Shown: one piece after another, positions 8,619-18,497 of the stretch
Layout of the letters: each line of letters begins with the position of its first letter
Numbering within the stretch: the first letter of the stretch is position 1
Source of the DNA: Paenibacillus sonchi
GTDB taxonomy: Bacteria > Bacillota > Bacilli > Paenibacillales > Paenibacillaceae
DNA length: 64,000 bases
Assembly: GCF_016772475.1 (NCBI RefSeq)
Contig: NZ_CP068595.1
Coordinates: forward strand, 3,596,001 to 3,660,000
Reading direction: 5' to 3'
Translations under genes and position numbers: made by a program
The notes under the pieces: model-generated
What the model was told of the DNA's origin: nothing
What the model saw: only the letters and a program-made list of their open reading frames with translations
Databases searched by the model: none

Positions 8619-9956
8619 ATGACCAAGCCCAAACAACTGAAGCTGGGTGCGCTGCTGCACGGAGTCGGGGGCAGCACATCCATGTGGCGCCATCCTGACG
8701 CCAAGCCGGATGCCAGTGTAAACTTTGAGCTCTACAAGCAGTGGGTGCAAAAGGCTGAGGAAGGCAAGCTGGATCTGATCTTCATAGCTGACGGTTTATA
8801 TATCAATGAGAAATCTATTCCGCATTTCTTGAACCGTTTTGAGCCGCTGACCATTCTTAGCGCACTGGCGGGAGTCAGCAGCAAAATTGGCCTGGTCGGC
8901 ACGTTGTCTACCTCCTATAGCGAGCCTTTCACCGTGGCGCGGCAATTCGGATCACTGGATGTGATCAGCGGCGGCCGGGCAGGCTGGAATGTGGTAACTT
9001 CGCCGCTGGAAGGCTCTGCACTGAATTATGGCCGCAAGGAGCATCCCGACCATGGCAAACGCTACCGGATTGCTGCGGAATATTTGAAGGTGGCGCGCGG
9101 CTTATGGGACTCCTGGGAAGATGATGCATTTGTCCGCAATAAGGAGACTGGTGTTTTTTTTGATCCGGAAAAAATGCATACACTGGACCATGAAGGTGAA
9201 TTCTTCTCCGTCAAAGGTCCGCTGAACATCGCCCGCTCGAAGCAGGGCGGGCCGGTTATTTTCCAGGCGGGTTCTTCAGAGGTCGGAAAAAACTATGCCT
9301 CCCAAGAGGCGGATGCCGTCTTCACCGGGCATGATACGCTGGAGGAAGCGCAGGAATTTTACCGGGACGTGAAGACGCGCGTAACTTCGTTTGGGCGGAA
9401 TCCCGATGAGGTGCTGATCTTTCCCGGCATCGGTCCCATCCTTGGCGATACGCCGGAGGAAGCGGAGCGCAAATATCAGGAGGTGGCCGGACTCGTAACG
9501 ATTGAGAACGCGCTGAATTATCTGGGCCGGTTCTTTGAGCATCATGATTTCTCGCAATATCCGCTGGATGAGCCTTTTCCGGAGCTGGGAGACTTGGGCC
9601 GGAACAGCTTTCAGAGCGGCACGGATAAAATCAAGAAAAATGCCAAGGAAAAAGGCCTGACCCTGCGTGAGGTTGCCCTGCAGGCGGCTACTCCGCGCAG
9701 CAGCTTCATCGGAACACCGGAGCAGGTGGCGGATCAGATTCAGGCCTGGTTTGAAGCCGGGGCGGCAGATGGATTTATGCTGGCAGCGGCTGTGCCAAAC
9801 GGCCTGGAGGAATTTGTGGACCGTGTGGTTCCGATCCTGCAGGAACGGGGATTGTTCCGCACCGAATATGAAAGTGATACTCTGCGGGGCAATCTCGGTC
9901 TTCCGGTTCCGCAGAACCGGTATGCGCAGGCTCCGGAGCCTTCACCGCTGGTGTGA
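8619..9956 (+). CDS. FMN-dependent NtaA/SnaA/DszA-type monooxygenase (YtnJ/CmoJ-like)
   Basis: This 445-residue class-C flavin monooxygenase has the signatures [37 protein letters not shown] and [13 protein letters not shown], all characteristic of the NtaA/SnaA/SoxA group. Two in-frame ATGs exist; 8619 is preferred because GAGGAGG (8605-8611) stands seven bases away, while it almost touches 8613. In B. subtilis the equivalent YtnJ (CmoJ) oxidises the thioether of N-acetyl-S-alkylcysteine during salvage. FMNH2 would come from a separate reductase, not seen nearby. Last gene of the operon, followed by a strong terminator. Confidence 0.9.
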   Translation: MTKPKQLKLGALLHGVGGSTSMWRHPDAKPDASVNFELYKQWVQKAEEGKLDLIFIADGLYINEKSIPHFLNRFEPLTILSALAGVSSKIGLVGTLSTSYSEPFTVARQFGSLDVISGGRAGWNVVTSPLEGSALNYGRKEHPDHGKRYRIAAEYLKVARGLWDSWEDDAFVRNKETGVFFDPEKMHTLDHEGEFFSVKGPLNIARSKQGGPVIFQAGSSEVGKNYASQEADAVFTGHDTLEEAQEFYRDVKTRVTSFGRNPDEVLIFPGIGPILGDTPEEAERKYQEVAGLVTIENALNYLGRFFEHHDFSQYPLDEPFPELGDLGRNSFQSGTDKIKKNAKEKGLTLREVALQAATPRSSFIGTPEQVADQIQAWFEAGAADGFMLAAAVPNGLEEFVDRVVPILQERGLFRTEYESDTLRGNLGLPVPQNRYAQAPEPSPLV

Positions 9957-9988
9957 CGGCAGCATGCGTGATGCTGCCAACTTCTGCA

Positions 9989-10039
9989 AACCTAAAAAGG
10001 ATACTCTTCCTGTCATCAGGAAGAGTATCCTTTTAGGTT
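9989..10039. terminator. Bidirectional terminator between monooxygenase and pspA
   Basis: A near-perfect hairpin with arms of about 23 nt (9989-10012 and 10017-10039; core GGATACTCTTCCTG) and a four-base loop, with A/T-rich edges on both sides. It separates convergent genes. Confidence 0.85.
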
Positions 10040-10065
10040 ATGCACAGATTTTAGAGCTGGCCGTC

Positions 10066-10749
10066 TTACTTGCTGTCTCCGGCCTTCCGGCTGCGGAGGC
10101 GTTCCAGCTCAGCTTCAACGGCGCTGTTCAGCGGGGATTCAGGGATGCCTGCCGAGTAATGTGCAGAGCTTTCGACAGCGGCTTCCCATTCGTTGATTTT
10201 GTCTTCCATGCGCTCGAAGCCGCGTGAGGCCGCACCGGCATTCAAGATCTGTCCGGGGTGTCCGGGATGGGCAGAATAGCTGCTGCTTTCGGAGGCGCGC
10301 TTTAACTCAGCCGCTTTGCGGGCGCGGGCTGCCAGCTCGGCTCTTTTTGCCTTAAGCCGTTTATGCTCTTCCCTGGCATTCAGAAGACTGCTGTCCAGGA
10401 CTGCGAGCGTTTCACGGGTTTCTTCCAGCCCTGCGGTGCATTCTTGAACACTTTCGGTGTAGCGCAGCTTAGCCATAACCGCTGCTCTGGCAGCAGGTTC
10501 GTTCCCTTCGTTCATCGCCTGCACGGCTTCCGCTTCACTTCGTTCAGCCAGCACCTGATTCTCGTAGATACGGCGCTCCAGGACACTTGCTGCCGCTTGG
10601 AACTCACGCTGTTTAGTTTCGGCACTGGAGATTTTTTCCTCCAGGTCCCGCAAATATTGTCCGGTCAGCAGTACCGGGTCCTCTAATTTATTTAGTCCTT
10701 CGTGGATTGCCGCCTTGGTCAGGGTTGTGATTCTTTGGAAAATACTCAT
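10066..10749 (-). CDS. pspA: PspA/IM30 family phage-shock (membrane stress) protein
   Basis: This 227-residue, almost entirely helical, Glu/Arg/Ala-rich protein starts MSIFQRITTLTKAAIHEGLN, the amphipathic N-terminal helix of the PspA/IM30/LiaH family, followed by long coiled-coil segments. Start 10749 is preferred to 10755 because AAAGGAG (complement of 10758-10764) stands eight bases upstream. The protein polymerises on the inner face of the membrane to maintain integrity under stress. The PspC-domain gene directly upstream on the same strand makes a two-gene psp unit. Confidence 0.92.
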   Translation of the reverse strand: MSIFQRITTLTKAAIHEGLNKLEDPVLLTGQYLRDLEEKISSAETKQREFQAAASVLERRIYENQVLAERSEAEAVQAMNEGNEPAARAAVMAKLRYTESVQECTAGLEETRETLAVLDSSLLNAREEHKRLKAKRAELAARARKAAELKRASESSSYSAHPGHPGQILNAGAASRGFERMEDKINEWEAAVESSAHYSAGIPESPLNSAVEAELERLRSRKAGDSK

Positions 10750-10803
10750 GTTCATTTCTCCTTTGTCTCTTATATTATGGAATTTGGTATTGTCGGCTTG
10801 GAA

Positions 10804-11022
10804 TTAGTAGTACTCGTAACCTTCAGGGTAACTGTTGTAGTTCTCTTTAGGCATCAGGATGCTTGCCAGAATGTACAGGAACACTACAGTGCCTAAGCTG
10901 AATAGGGCAGCGGCGACAGCCAGCAGCCGGACGAGAGTGGTGTCGATGTTCAAATAACGGGCCAAACCTCCGCAAACGCCGCTGATTCTCTTGTCCCTAT
11001 CGGAACGGTACAATTTTTTCAT
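10804..11022 (-). CDS. PspC-domain membrane protein
   Basis: This 72-residue protein begins with the PspC hallmark (KKLYRSDRDKRISGVCGGLA, then RYLNIDTTLVRLL) followed by one hydrophobic helix and a polar Tyr-rich tail. It is probably a membrane partner or anti-sigma-like regulator of stress response, located upstream of pspA and probably co-transcribed. A GAGGAAGAG ribosome site precedes the ATG. Confidence 0.9.
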   Translation of the reverse strand: MKKLYRSDRDKRISGVCGGLARYLNIDTTLVRLLAVAAALFSLGTVVFLYILASILMPKENYNSYPEGYEYY

Positions 11023-11324
11023 AATTAATCTCTTCCTCTCATATGGGTTGAACCGGGGAGCGGTTCGTCTTAGCCGTTGTCTATGTGTTTATTGTAAAGC
11101 TATTAGCTTTGCTGCAAAACGGCCTGAAGACTGTTCTTTGATCCCGACCTTAGTCGGGGATGGCCTCGGCAGTAAGGCGGGGAAAGCTTGGACAAACGCA
11201 GGATAACGCATAGTTGTCCCCGTTTTTTACATAACCTGTAAGCTTGTTTATTCGGATTTAACACTTGCGGCCTATACTGGACAGTACCGGATCACATCCG
11301 CATCTGGACAAAAGGAGGACTGGC
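11023..11324. other. Intergenic region between pspC and the HD gene
   Basis: No gene is supported here. It contains the divergent promoters and a small hairpin, ATCCCGAC-CTTA-GTCGGGGAT (about 11142-11162), with no T-run, so it is not a typical terminator. Confidence 0.5.
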
Positions 11325-11954
11325 ATGGGAATTCATAAATATTTCCGTTCGCTGAACGAACTGGAACGTATTATCCGCTGCCCCGGCAAATTCAAATTCG
11401 AGGAGCACAGCGTGGCCGCCCATTCCTGGAAGGTCGTGCAGTATGCCAAAACACTGGCCGACATTGAGGAGCAAAACGGTGCCGTCATTGACTGGAAGAA
11501 GCTGTACGAAATTACGAGCAGCCATGATTATGGTGAGATTTTTATCGGCGATATCAAAACCCCGGTCAAGCATTCATCGCTGCAGCTGCGGTCCTTGATC
11601 CAGCAGGTTGAAGAGGGGATGATCGATAACTTCATTAAGGAGCACATTCCCGAGGAGTTCAAAAGCATTTTCTATCAGCAACTTCGTGAAGGCAAGGATG
11701 ATTCGCTGGAAGGGCTGATTCTGGAGGTAGCCGACAAGATGGACCAGGTGTATGAGGCTTTTGCCGAACTGCAGAGAGGGAACACGGAGAAGGAATTTGT
11801 GGTGATGTACCGCAATGCCCTGATCAAAATCAAGAACATTGAATTGAAGTGTGTTGAATATTTCCTGACGGAAATTCTGCCGGATATGGTGAATGAAGAA
11901 ACGATTTCCTCCATTGATATCAGACAAATAACGGAAGAGGCGCTGGCTCTGTAG
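11325..11954 (+). CDS. HD-domain phosphohydrolase (YfbR-like 5'-nucleotidase family)
   Basis: This 209-residue protein has HD-domain metal ligands in FEEHSVAAHSW, SSHDYGEIFIGD and LEVADKMDQV, the arrangement of the HD_3/YfbR-type 5'-deoxyribonucleotidase and related hydrolases. The start ATG 11325 has AAAGGAGG at ideal spacing; the longer upstream reading frame has none. Likely acts on nucleotides in the cytoplasm; exact substrate cannot be read. It is a single gene with its own promoter region. Confidence 0.85.
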   Translation: MGIHKYFRSLNELERIIRCPGKFKFEEHSVAAHSWKVVQYAKTLADIEEQNGAVIDWKKLYEITSSHDYGEIFIGDIKTPVKHSSLQLRSLIQQVEEGMIDNFIKEHIPEEFKSIFYQQLREGKDDSLEGLILEVADKMDQVYEAFAELQRGNTEKEFVVMYRNALIKIKNIELKCVEYFLTEILPDMVNEETISSIDIRQITEEALAL

Positions 11955-12013
11955 GAATGCCGGGTACGCTTCTTTTTTTATACCTGGTAATTCTGTATAG
12001 GGTAATCTGCACA

Positions 12014-12022
12014 TGCTATAAT
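12014..12022 (+). promoter_or_regulatory. Extended -10 promoter element
   Basis: TGCTATAAT (TGN-TATAAT, with the hexamer at 12017-12022) lies 30 bases before the GTG start of the membrane protein gene. No clear -35 is present, as often with extended -10 promoters. Confidence 0.5.
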
Positions 12023-12051
12023 GTAGGAAAAATCTGGAATGTGGTGCAGGC

Positions 12052-12630
12052 GTGGGTTATTTGGATGTATTGCCGGTTTCCAGTGTATTGGCCTGGTTCG
12101 GTGCTTTAATGCTTATGATTTATATTTTTGATTTTTTGTGGAGTCCTCCAGCAAGCAGGCTGAAGAGAAACGGCTTGAGGACAGTTGTGAAAAAAATAAC
12201 AGCCGATGTCCTGATCTTTTTGATTCTTACGAGTGTCCTTGTCTATTCGCTCCATCCGCAAAAGAGCCTGACCCTGCTGCTGCTGGTCTTTGCTTTAAGT
12301 ATTGTTACCTACCTGCTCGGCACGGGGCTGCTGAAGCTGCCCTTTTCTTTTCGCGCCATGGGAACGGTAGGACATATTCTGATCTGTGCAGGTTTTTATT
12401 GGCTGTTCGGCATGATGCTGATGGACTCGCTGAAGGTTGTATTCAATCTCAACATGACGGATAACTTCGACATTTTGTATTTTGTGTACGGGCAGGAGCG
12501 GGGAGTTGTCTATGGGGTTCTGATCGTGCTGGCGGTCCTTTATTTTATAATCGGTAAGCTGTATATGCGACCCGTTTATGAGTTGTACGCTGAAGCTATA
12601 CATAGCCGGGAACATAAAGGGGGTTCTTAA
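12052..12630 (+). CDS. Multi-pass membrane protein of unknown function
   Basis: This 192-residue protein has about five hydrophobic helices (residues 10-28, 48-65, 70-90, 100-122, 150-168). I do not recognise the family. The start taken is GTG 12052, preceded by only a weak ribosome site. It has no polar catalytic motif, so a structural, sensing or transport-accessory role is possible. An extended -10 promoter lies immediately upstream, so it is probably transcribed alone. Confidence 0.6.
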   Translation: MGYLDVLPVSSVLAWFGALMLMIYIFDFLWSPPASRLKRNGLRTVVKKITADVLIFLILTSVLVYSLHPQKSLTLLLLVFALSIVTYLLGTGLLKLPFSFRAMGTVGHILICAGFYWLFGMMLMDSLKVVFNLNMTDNFDILYFVYGQERGVVYGVLIVLAVLYFIIGKLYMRPVYELYAEAIHSREHKGGS

Positions 12631-12899
12631 GTTAGATTCAACATACACAAAGTTTTTTACTTTATATTCATTAAGCAAAAAAACTAGGAATTGAAAAATC
12701 GGAAGAAAAATTGCATATTATCTAGCTCAAACCAAGTAGGCTCACATAATGAACTTATGGAATTGAAGTTAAAAAATGAATGATAAACATTTAAATATAG
12801 ATATATAAACAATCCTTCTTTTTTTTGGTCGATACCTTAGTCCACTTACTAAAGCTGAGTTTAACATTTATAATTTTTGAGAAGGAGTTGTACCATCAG

Positions 12900-13205
12900 A
12901 TGAATTATCTACATGAAACCACTGAAAAACAGATTCGCGAAGTACTTCTAAAAGGGGTTCCAATACCAGAAGGAATGCTTGAGGAGCTTGTTGAAAGGAA
13001 TTCTTTAAGTACAGATGGAATGATGAGATTGAAAGAAATCATGAAGAACCCTAAAAACGATGTTAAAAGTATAACCGTAACTATTTCAGATGAAAAGATA
13101 GACTATTTAGAGGAATTAATTAAGTCAGGACATGTGAGTAATCATAATGAGGGTGTTGAATTGCTATTATCTGAGGGTATTAAATCTTTTTTTCAGAGTA
13201 AATAA
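12900..13205 (+). CDS. Small protein of unknown function with ribbon-helix-helix-like C-terminus
   Basis: The protein has 101 residues from ATG 12900 (GAAGGAG upstream, spacing slightly long). The second half, SITVTISDEKIDYLEELIKS followed by GVELLLSEGIKSFF, has the strand-helix-helix pattern of Arc/CopG-type proteins, so DNA binding is possible. No toxin partner is seen next to it. The gene and its flanks are clearly more AT-rich than the genes on either side, which suggests acquired DNA. Function is not assigned. Confidence 0.6.
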   Translation: MNYLHETTEKQIREVLLKGVPIPEGMLEELVERNSLSTDGMMRLKEIMKNPKNDVKSITVTISDEKIDYLEELIKSGHVSNHNEGVELLLSEGIKSFFQSK

Positions 13206-13551
13206 TTATAAACTCAACTTTCGCAGCCCAAGCAAGTCCCACTACACAAAGTTTGGTTGCACATGATGTATGCTATAAGGTTTATTTGAAATCGGCGATT
13301 ACCCAGATTAAGCCGCTTACGGTGGGGAAAGTTCAAATCTTCGAAGTATAAGGGCGGCGGAACTGTGAGGGTGGCGGAACTGTGAGTCTCTACGACAGTG
13401 ACGGATTCATTGGGGAAGCCATATTTTATTAGGGAAATGAATAGTTAGAATCATTTTGAGAACTTTGAGCCTTTTTTCACTTGTTGCTTCCTGTTCCATT
13501 ATTTACTATTTATAGTGGTGCTCCACATAATATAAGGAAGAAGGATTGTAC
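13206..13551. other. Gap with a 17-bp tandem repeat and a short coding remnant
   Basis: GGCGGAACTGTGAG occurs twice with a 17-bp period (13356-13369, 13373-13386). Just before it, 13279-13351 reads LKSAITQIKPLTVGKVQIFE before a stop, which looks like the tail of a decayed gene of unknown family. Nothing else is seen. Confidence 0.4.
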
Positions 13552-14376
13552 ATGAGTCTGAACAAAAGGCTATCTCAAATACTGTTCCCGGTCATGATTA
13601 TGTCTGTGATGGCGGGCTGCGGAGGTAACAACCAGAACGGCAAGGCAGAAGGCACACAGGAGCCGCCAGCCACGGCAAGCGCTCATCAGGCCCATTGGTC
13701 CTACGAAGGGGAAACGTCACCGGAGCATTGGGCGGAACTCGACGAACTATTCACAACATGCAGTACCGGTAAGGCCCAGTCCCCCATTAATATTCTCCAG
13801 GAGAAAGTGAAGGATGAGGGGAGCCTATCGCCTGTTGGAGTGGAGTATTCACCGTCTCCGGTAGCTGTGATTAATAACGGCCATACCATTCAGGTGAATT
13901 TGAAGAATCAGAAGAACCGGATCACTGTTGAAGGCAAAACATATACCCTGCAGCAGTTCCATTTCCACTTGCCCAGCGAGCACGAGGTGGATGGCAAACA
14001 TGCGGACATGGAGCTTCATTTTGTACATAAAAATGAAGAAGGCCAGCTTGCGGTACTGAGTGTGCTGATCACTAAAGGTACGGAAAATGCCGGGCTGAAC
14101 AAGCTTTGGTCCGTGCTTCCGGGCGAAGAAAGTGAAGAGGAAGTTCCGGTGGATGGCGAGTTCGATATGAATAAGCTGCTTCCGGCAGATCTTCATTCCT
14201 TCCGCTACCAGGGATCGCTCACCACGCCCCCATGCACCGAAGGGGTGCAGTGGATCGTCATGGAACATCCGGTTCAATGGTCCGGGGAGCAAATCAATCA
14301 ATTTGCCGCGATTTTCCCGCATGATAACCGTCCTGTACAAGCGCTCGGCTCCCGGGAAGTTGAGTCGGATGAGTAG
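13552..14376 (+). CDS. Alpha-class carbonic anhydrase, lipoprotein
   Basis: This 274-residue protein catalyses CO2/bicarbonate interconversion outside the cell. It has a lipoprotein signal (lipobox VMAGC) then the eukaryotic-type alpha-CA fold: HWSYEG, QSPINI, zinc ligands in QQFHFHLPSEHEVDG and MELHFVH, and the hydrophobic-pocket motif LTTPPCTEGVQW. Start ATG 13552 is chosen over an upstream in-frame codon because of AAGGAAGAAGGA. It is a single gene ended by a strong hairpin terminator. Confidence 0.93.
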   Translation: MSLNKRLSQILFPVMIMSVMAGCGGNNQNGKAEGTQEPPATASAHQAHWSYEGETSPEHWAELDELFTTCSTGKAQSPINILQEKVKDEGSLSPVGVEYSPSPVAVINNGHTIQVNLKNQKNRITVEGKTYTLQQFHFHLPSEHEVDGKHADMELHFVHKNEEGQLAVLSVLITKGTENAGLNKLWSVLPGEESEEEVPVDGEFDMNKLLPADLHSFRYQGSLTTPPCTEGVQWIVMEHPVQWSGEQINQFAAIFPHDNRPVQALGSREVESDE

Positions 14377-14434
14377 GCCTGAGCTAACTGGAGGTTCTCC
14401 CGGAATAGATGAACCTTAATCCTAGACGGAATAC

Positions 14435-14478
14435 AAAAGACCTTCAACTCCATCATTCCGTGGAGTTGAAGGTCTTTT
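14435..14478. terminator. Bidirectional terminator after carbonic anhydrase
   Basis: Perfect 18-bp arms (14435-14452 and 14461-14478; AAAAGACCTTCAACTCCA) with an eight-base loop. The A-run and T-run edges serve both the carbonic anhydrase and the convergent SLH phosphatase gene. Confidence 0.9.
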
Positions 14479-14504
14479 ACATAGTGTAGAGGTTCTACAG
14501 ACGA

Positions 14505-17500
14505 TTATTTAGACAATTGATCCATCAGAGCTTTGATTTCCGGGTCCAGGCAAAGGGCGTTCATGACGATGGTCAATGCCTCTGCCCGGGTTGAGGATTG
14601 GGCAGGGGCGAATTTGCCATTGCCTTTTCCGTTAATTAGCCCGATTTGGGCAGCTCTGGCAATTTGGTCCTTGTTCCACGAATCCGCCGTGTCACTGAAG
14701 ATGATGCCGGCTTTTACCGGTGCTGCGCTGTTGAAGTTCACGATCCTGGACAAGATCATTATGATCTCAGAGCGGCTGATCTCCCGGGCCGGCTTAAAGG
14801 TTCCGTCCGGGTAACCGGCAATGATCCCGTTGGAAGCTAATACAGCAATCGCTTCCTGGGCCCAATGGGTATTAACGTCACTCAATTGAAGGGCAGAAGC
14901 GTCCGATTTCGCCAGCCCAAATGCTTTGGCAACGATAGCAGCGAACTCCCCTCTGGTGATGGTTTTGTCGGGTCTGAAAGTGCCATCGGCATAACCGTTG
15001 ATGACTTTCAGTTTAAGGAAAGCCGATATCGTCCGGGTGCTCCACAGATCAGCAATGTCCTTAAGGACAGGTGCAGGAACGTTTCCGTCTTTCCCGGCAA
15101 TCGCACCCTTTAGGGTGTCTTTTAAAGCTTGAGAATTTACTCCTGCAGCAAATATAGAACCTTGTGGTGCCTCAACAGGTACAGGTTTGGTTGTCGGAAC
15201 GGCTGTGGGCGCTGCCGTAGCCACAGCACTTGGCATTGTACTAGGTACCGTGCCCGGATTGGAGCCTGTCCCGGAGCCAGGGGTTGGAGTAGGGTTCGGA
15301 CTTGGCGTCTGGCTTGGTTCCGGACTTGGATCTGAGCTTGGCAGCGGGCTTGGCGACGGACTCGGTGCCGGGCTTGGACTTGTGCCAGGCTCAGGTTCAG
15401 GCTCTGAGGTCTTAGCTTTTTCAATGGTCAAGGCTTGCAGTTGTTCGCCATCGGCCTTTCTGGCTTCGATCAAGATCTGATCCTTGCCGATCGTGATGGC
15501 GGAATATACCGGGAAATTGTCATCATACAGATACTCCAGATAATCGAACTTGACCGCATCATAAAATTTCCAGCCGGAGGACCCGCCGGACAGATACACA
15601 GTCCCTGGACTGCCATCCTTCATGGGCTGGCCATTTTTCATAGGATAGGTCCAAGCGAGCGCATGATCGTGGCCCACCAGCACCAGGTCTGCGCCAAGCT
15701 CCTCAAGGACAGGGGCCAGATATTTGGTGACGAGCTCCGGACCACGCCCATCCTCTGTATGATAAGCAGGCCGGTGGAACATGGCGATGTTCCATTTTTT
15801 GGAGCTGGCCTGCAGGTTTCCCCGCAGCCATTCTGCCTGTTTTTGCATGTCCACTTCATCGGCTTCAGAATTGAGCACGATAAAATGAGTATCCTCATAA
15901 TCATACGAATACGTCAGCTGCTCCTGTCCGGCCATTCCATTGCCAGGGAGCCCCAAAGCGGTTCTAAATACTTCCTTCCCGCCATTCTTCACATCATGAT
16001 TTCCCATCGTATAGGCAGATGGCACGCTCCCGCTGTATAGCTGTGAAGCCTTCATATCCTGCTCCCATTCATTCATGATGCCGCCATCGTCAACAATATC
16101 GCCACCGTGCATCACAAACCGGGCATCCGGGTAGTTGGTAAAAGCACTGCTCAGCAAATTTTGATGAATATGATAGGCTTCTTCAGTATTGGTGTGAGAG
16201 TCCGTGACAAACAAGAAGGAAAAGGCTTCCGGGCTTGCTGACTCTGTCGTAAACCTATACTGCTCACTCCACAATCCCGGTGATCCGACACGGTAGATGT
16301 ATTCCGTACCCGGTGACAGGCTCTGGAGCAACCCTTTATGAAACAACGTTTCTCCGACACGGTCGGGAGCCAGCAGAAGCTGCGGTTCCGCCGTCTGCTC
16401 TTTGATATTAGGCTGGTCAAAACCGGTGAACTTACTGGCCTCCACGTAATGAATCACACCGCGCTCCACGCGGGGGGCCGTTTTCCAGACGATGCTTTGG
16501 GTGGTTTTCATATCCTCTGTAACATAGGTTCTTACATATTCAGGCATATCTGAGCCAAGCTGCGGCACTACGGACAAAGAGAATACCTTGCTGACTTTAT
16601 CCCCATTCACTGCCTGAAGATTAAGGTTCGTTAAGGCCAGTGTTGTCAGGGAGGTCCGGATTTCACCCTGCGCATCGGTTAGCCCCCAACCATCCTTCAG
16701 AAGCTTCACATCAACAGCTGCGGTGGAAATCCAGCCTGTGGTTTTGCCGTCGGGCAGACGGATTGCGGTATATTCCCCGCGGGTCACTCCGTCCGAAAAA
16801 AATTGTTCACCTTGGGTGAAGGAAGCAAGTTTGGCCGAAACCGGGTCAGCGTCCGCGTAGACGTCAGCCGTTACCGGCTTCACCTCAGCGAAATACTGGG
16901 GAAAAAGAGGATCGGACGGGATGATGGACACCCCTTTGGCCGGCACTCCTGCATCATCTGTGACACGAAGGGTGCTTTTCGTATGAAGGGAGCTCCCTTT
17001 TACAGTGAGCTTGTAAGGAAAACCAATCGTATACTTGTGGGATGCAGCCAGTGCATAGACAGCTTCACCTACAGTCTTACGAAAACTGCCGTCGCTCATT
17101 ACGATGGATTTGAATGCCTCGCCGCGCTCCATTTTGGCACTGGGTTTTACAGCCACATTTAATAGCGCAATCGTCTCATCAGCCGGCAGGGAATCCTTGC
17201 TCAGTCCAGCAAGCTGCAGCCGGTACTGCCCTTTTACAGGGTCGATCTCATTCTGCGCAACGAACGGTGCCGCTACCTGAGGTTCAGCAGTGGTAATTTC
17301 CAGCGTCTGGGGATCGTATTGAAGCTGGGCATAGGAATCCTGCAAATCAACAGCATTTTTGACCTGAAGCTTCAATTGGAATGTTTTGTTGCTGATGACT
17401 TCTGTGGGGGCGTTCAGGTGGTATTGAATCCCGTCTTGAATAAAAAAGGTGCTGCTGCTCTCGGCAGGATTGCCGGATCTGTCATATACGGCTGACTGGA

Positions 17501-18361
17501 CGGTATGATATCCCCCTGCCAGCGGAGCGGAAGGCTGATAGGAAATGAGGCCGCTGGCCGCTTCATACTCGGGCTGTACTGGATGTCCATCCAGCTTCAG
17601 CGTAACTGAGCCGGGATCAATGCCTGATTGGGCATCGGCGGCCGCAAGCTGAATGCGGGGGAGTTCGTATCGATCACAGCTTCATTTGCCGGAGAGAGTA
17701 CATCCAGTGTTGGGACGGCCATATCTTCATTAGGGTCCTGCTCATAGATCAAGCGTACATCATCAACCCATACCGTGCCTTTATTTTTTTTGTCAAAAAT
17801 GGATTGTTCAATCCGCATATATATTTCGAGTGTGATCGGTCCGACTTTATCTTGAGGAATGTCACCCTCAATGTATTTCCAGCCTGTCCAGTCCACGCCA
17901 ACGTTCTCGTCCAAATATTCCACCTCAAAGGATTTTCCGTTGCCATCCCTGAACTTGCTGAAGATGAGATGTCCATCGTTGTTACCGTATACCCACATCC
18001 CGATTTTTTGGGGTAGGCCGTTAACAGGATACGGAGCTGCAGGGCCTAAATACACATAGGAAGGGTTTTCCTTAACGCCAATGTAGTCATAATCCACACG
18101 TACGGAATTATTCCCTGAGCGGACATGCCGGGGATCGGATTCCAGGCTCATCGCGCCTGAGAAATTCCTTTTTTGAACCAGCACGTTATCGCTCAGGTTG
18201 TTCTCGAAATCCTCGATGACTACGGTATTGGGTAGGGGCGGGTCAGCGGCAATGAGGCCTGCCGGTTGCAGGGTGCTTACGATAACGGTGATGAGTAGGA
18301 GGAGCATTGTTGCGCTTGAGGATATAAATTTATACCTTCGGCGGATACGTTCTTTGAACAT
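14505..18361 (-). pseudogene. Giant SLH-anchored metallophosphoesterase, split by a -1 frameshift
   Basis: The N-terminal frame starts at ATG 18361 (GAGGGAGAG upstream) with a signal peptide and a carbohydrate-binding-like domain (ending WVDDVRLIYEQ). It drifts out of frame at the C-run complementary to 17657-17660, after VIDTNSP. The other frame then carries an Ig-like repeat, a cohesin-like domain, an SH3-like segment (FFSDGVTRGEYTAIRLPDG), a fibronectin-type domain and the phosphoesterase (FVTDSHTNTEE, MHGGDIVDDGG, MGNHDVKNGG, VLVGHDHAL). A Pro/Ser linker and three SLH domains follow. One added base gives about 1285 residues. It would be a cell-wall-attached phosphatase; truncation would detach the catalytic part from its signal peptide. 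Confidence 0.85.
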
Positions 18362-18497
18362 GGTTTTTCTCTCCCTCTGCGTTAACAAGATTTATATTAT
18401 GAGAAATTATAAAGCTGATCTGTACCGATAGTATTAATTTAAAGAATTAACTATGTAAACAGTCAGTAGGGAGAGAGGCTCCATATATCCAAAATAA

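Noticed and set aside
11142..11162. Hairpin upstream of the HD gene as a riboswitch or terminator
   Set aside because: Only one short stem, no T-run and no conserved aptamer pattern could be recognised.
15187..15480. Gly/Val-repeat open frame opposite the SLH phosphatase linker
   Set aside because: It is the complement of the low-complexity Pro/Ser linker codons, a common artefact.
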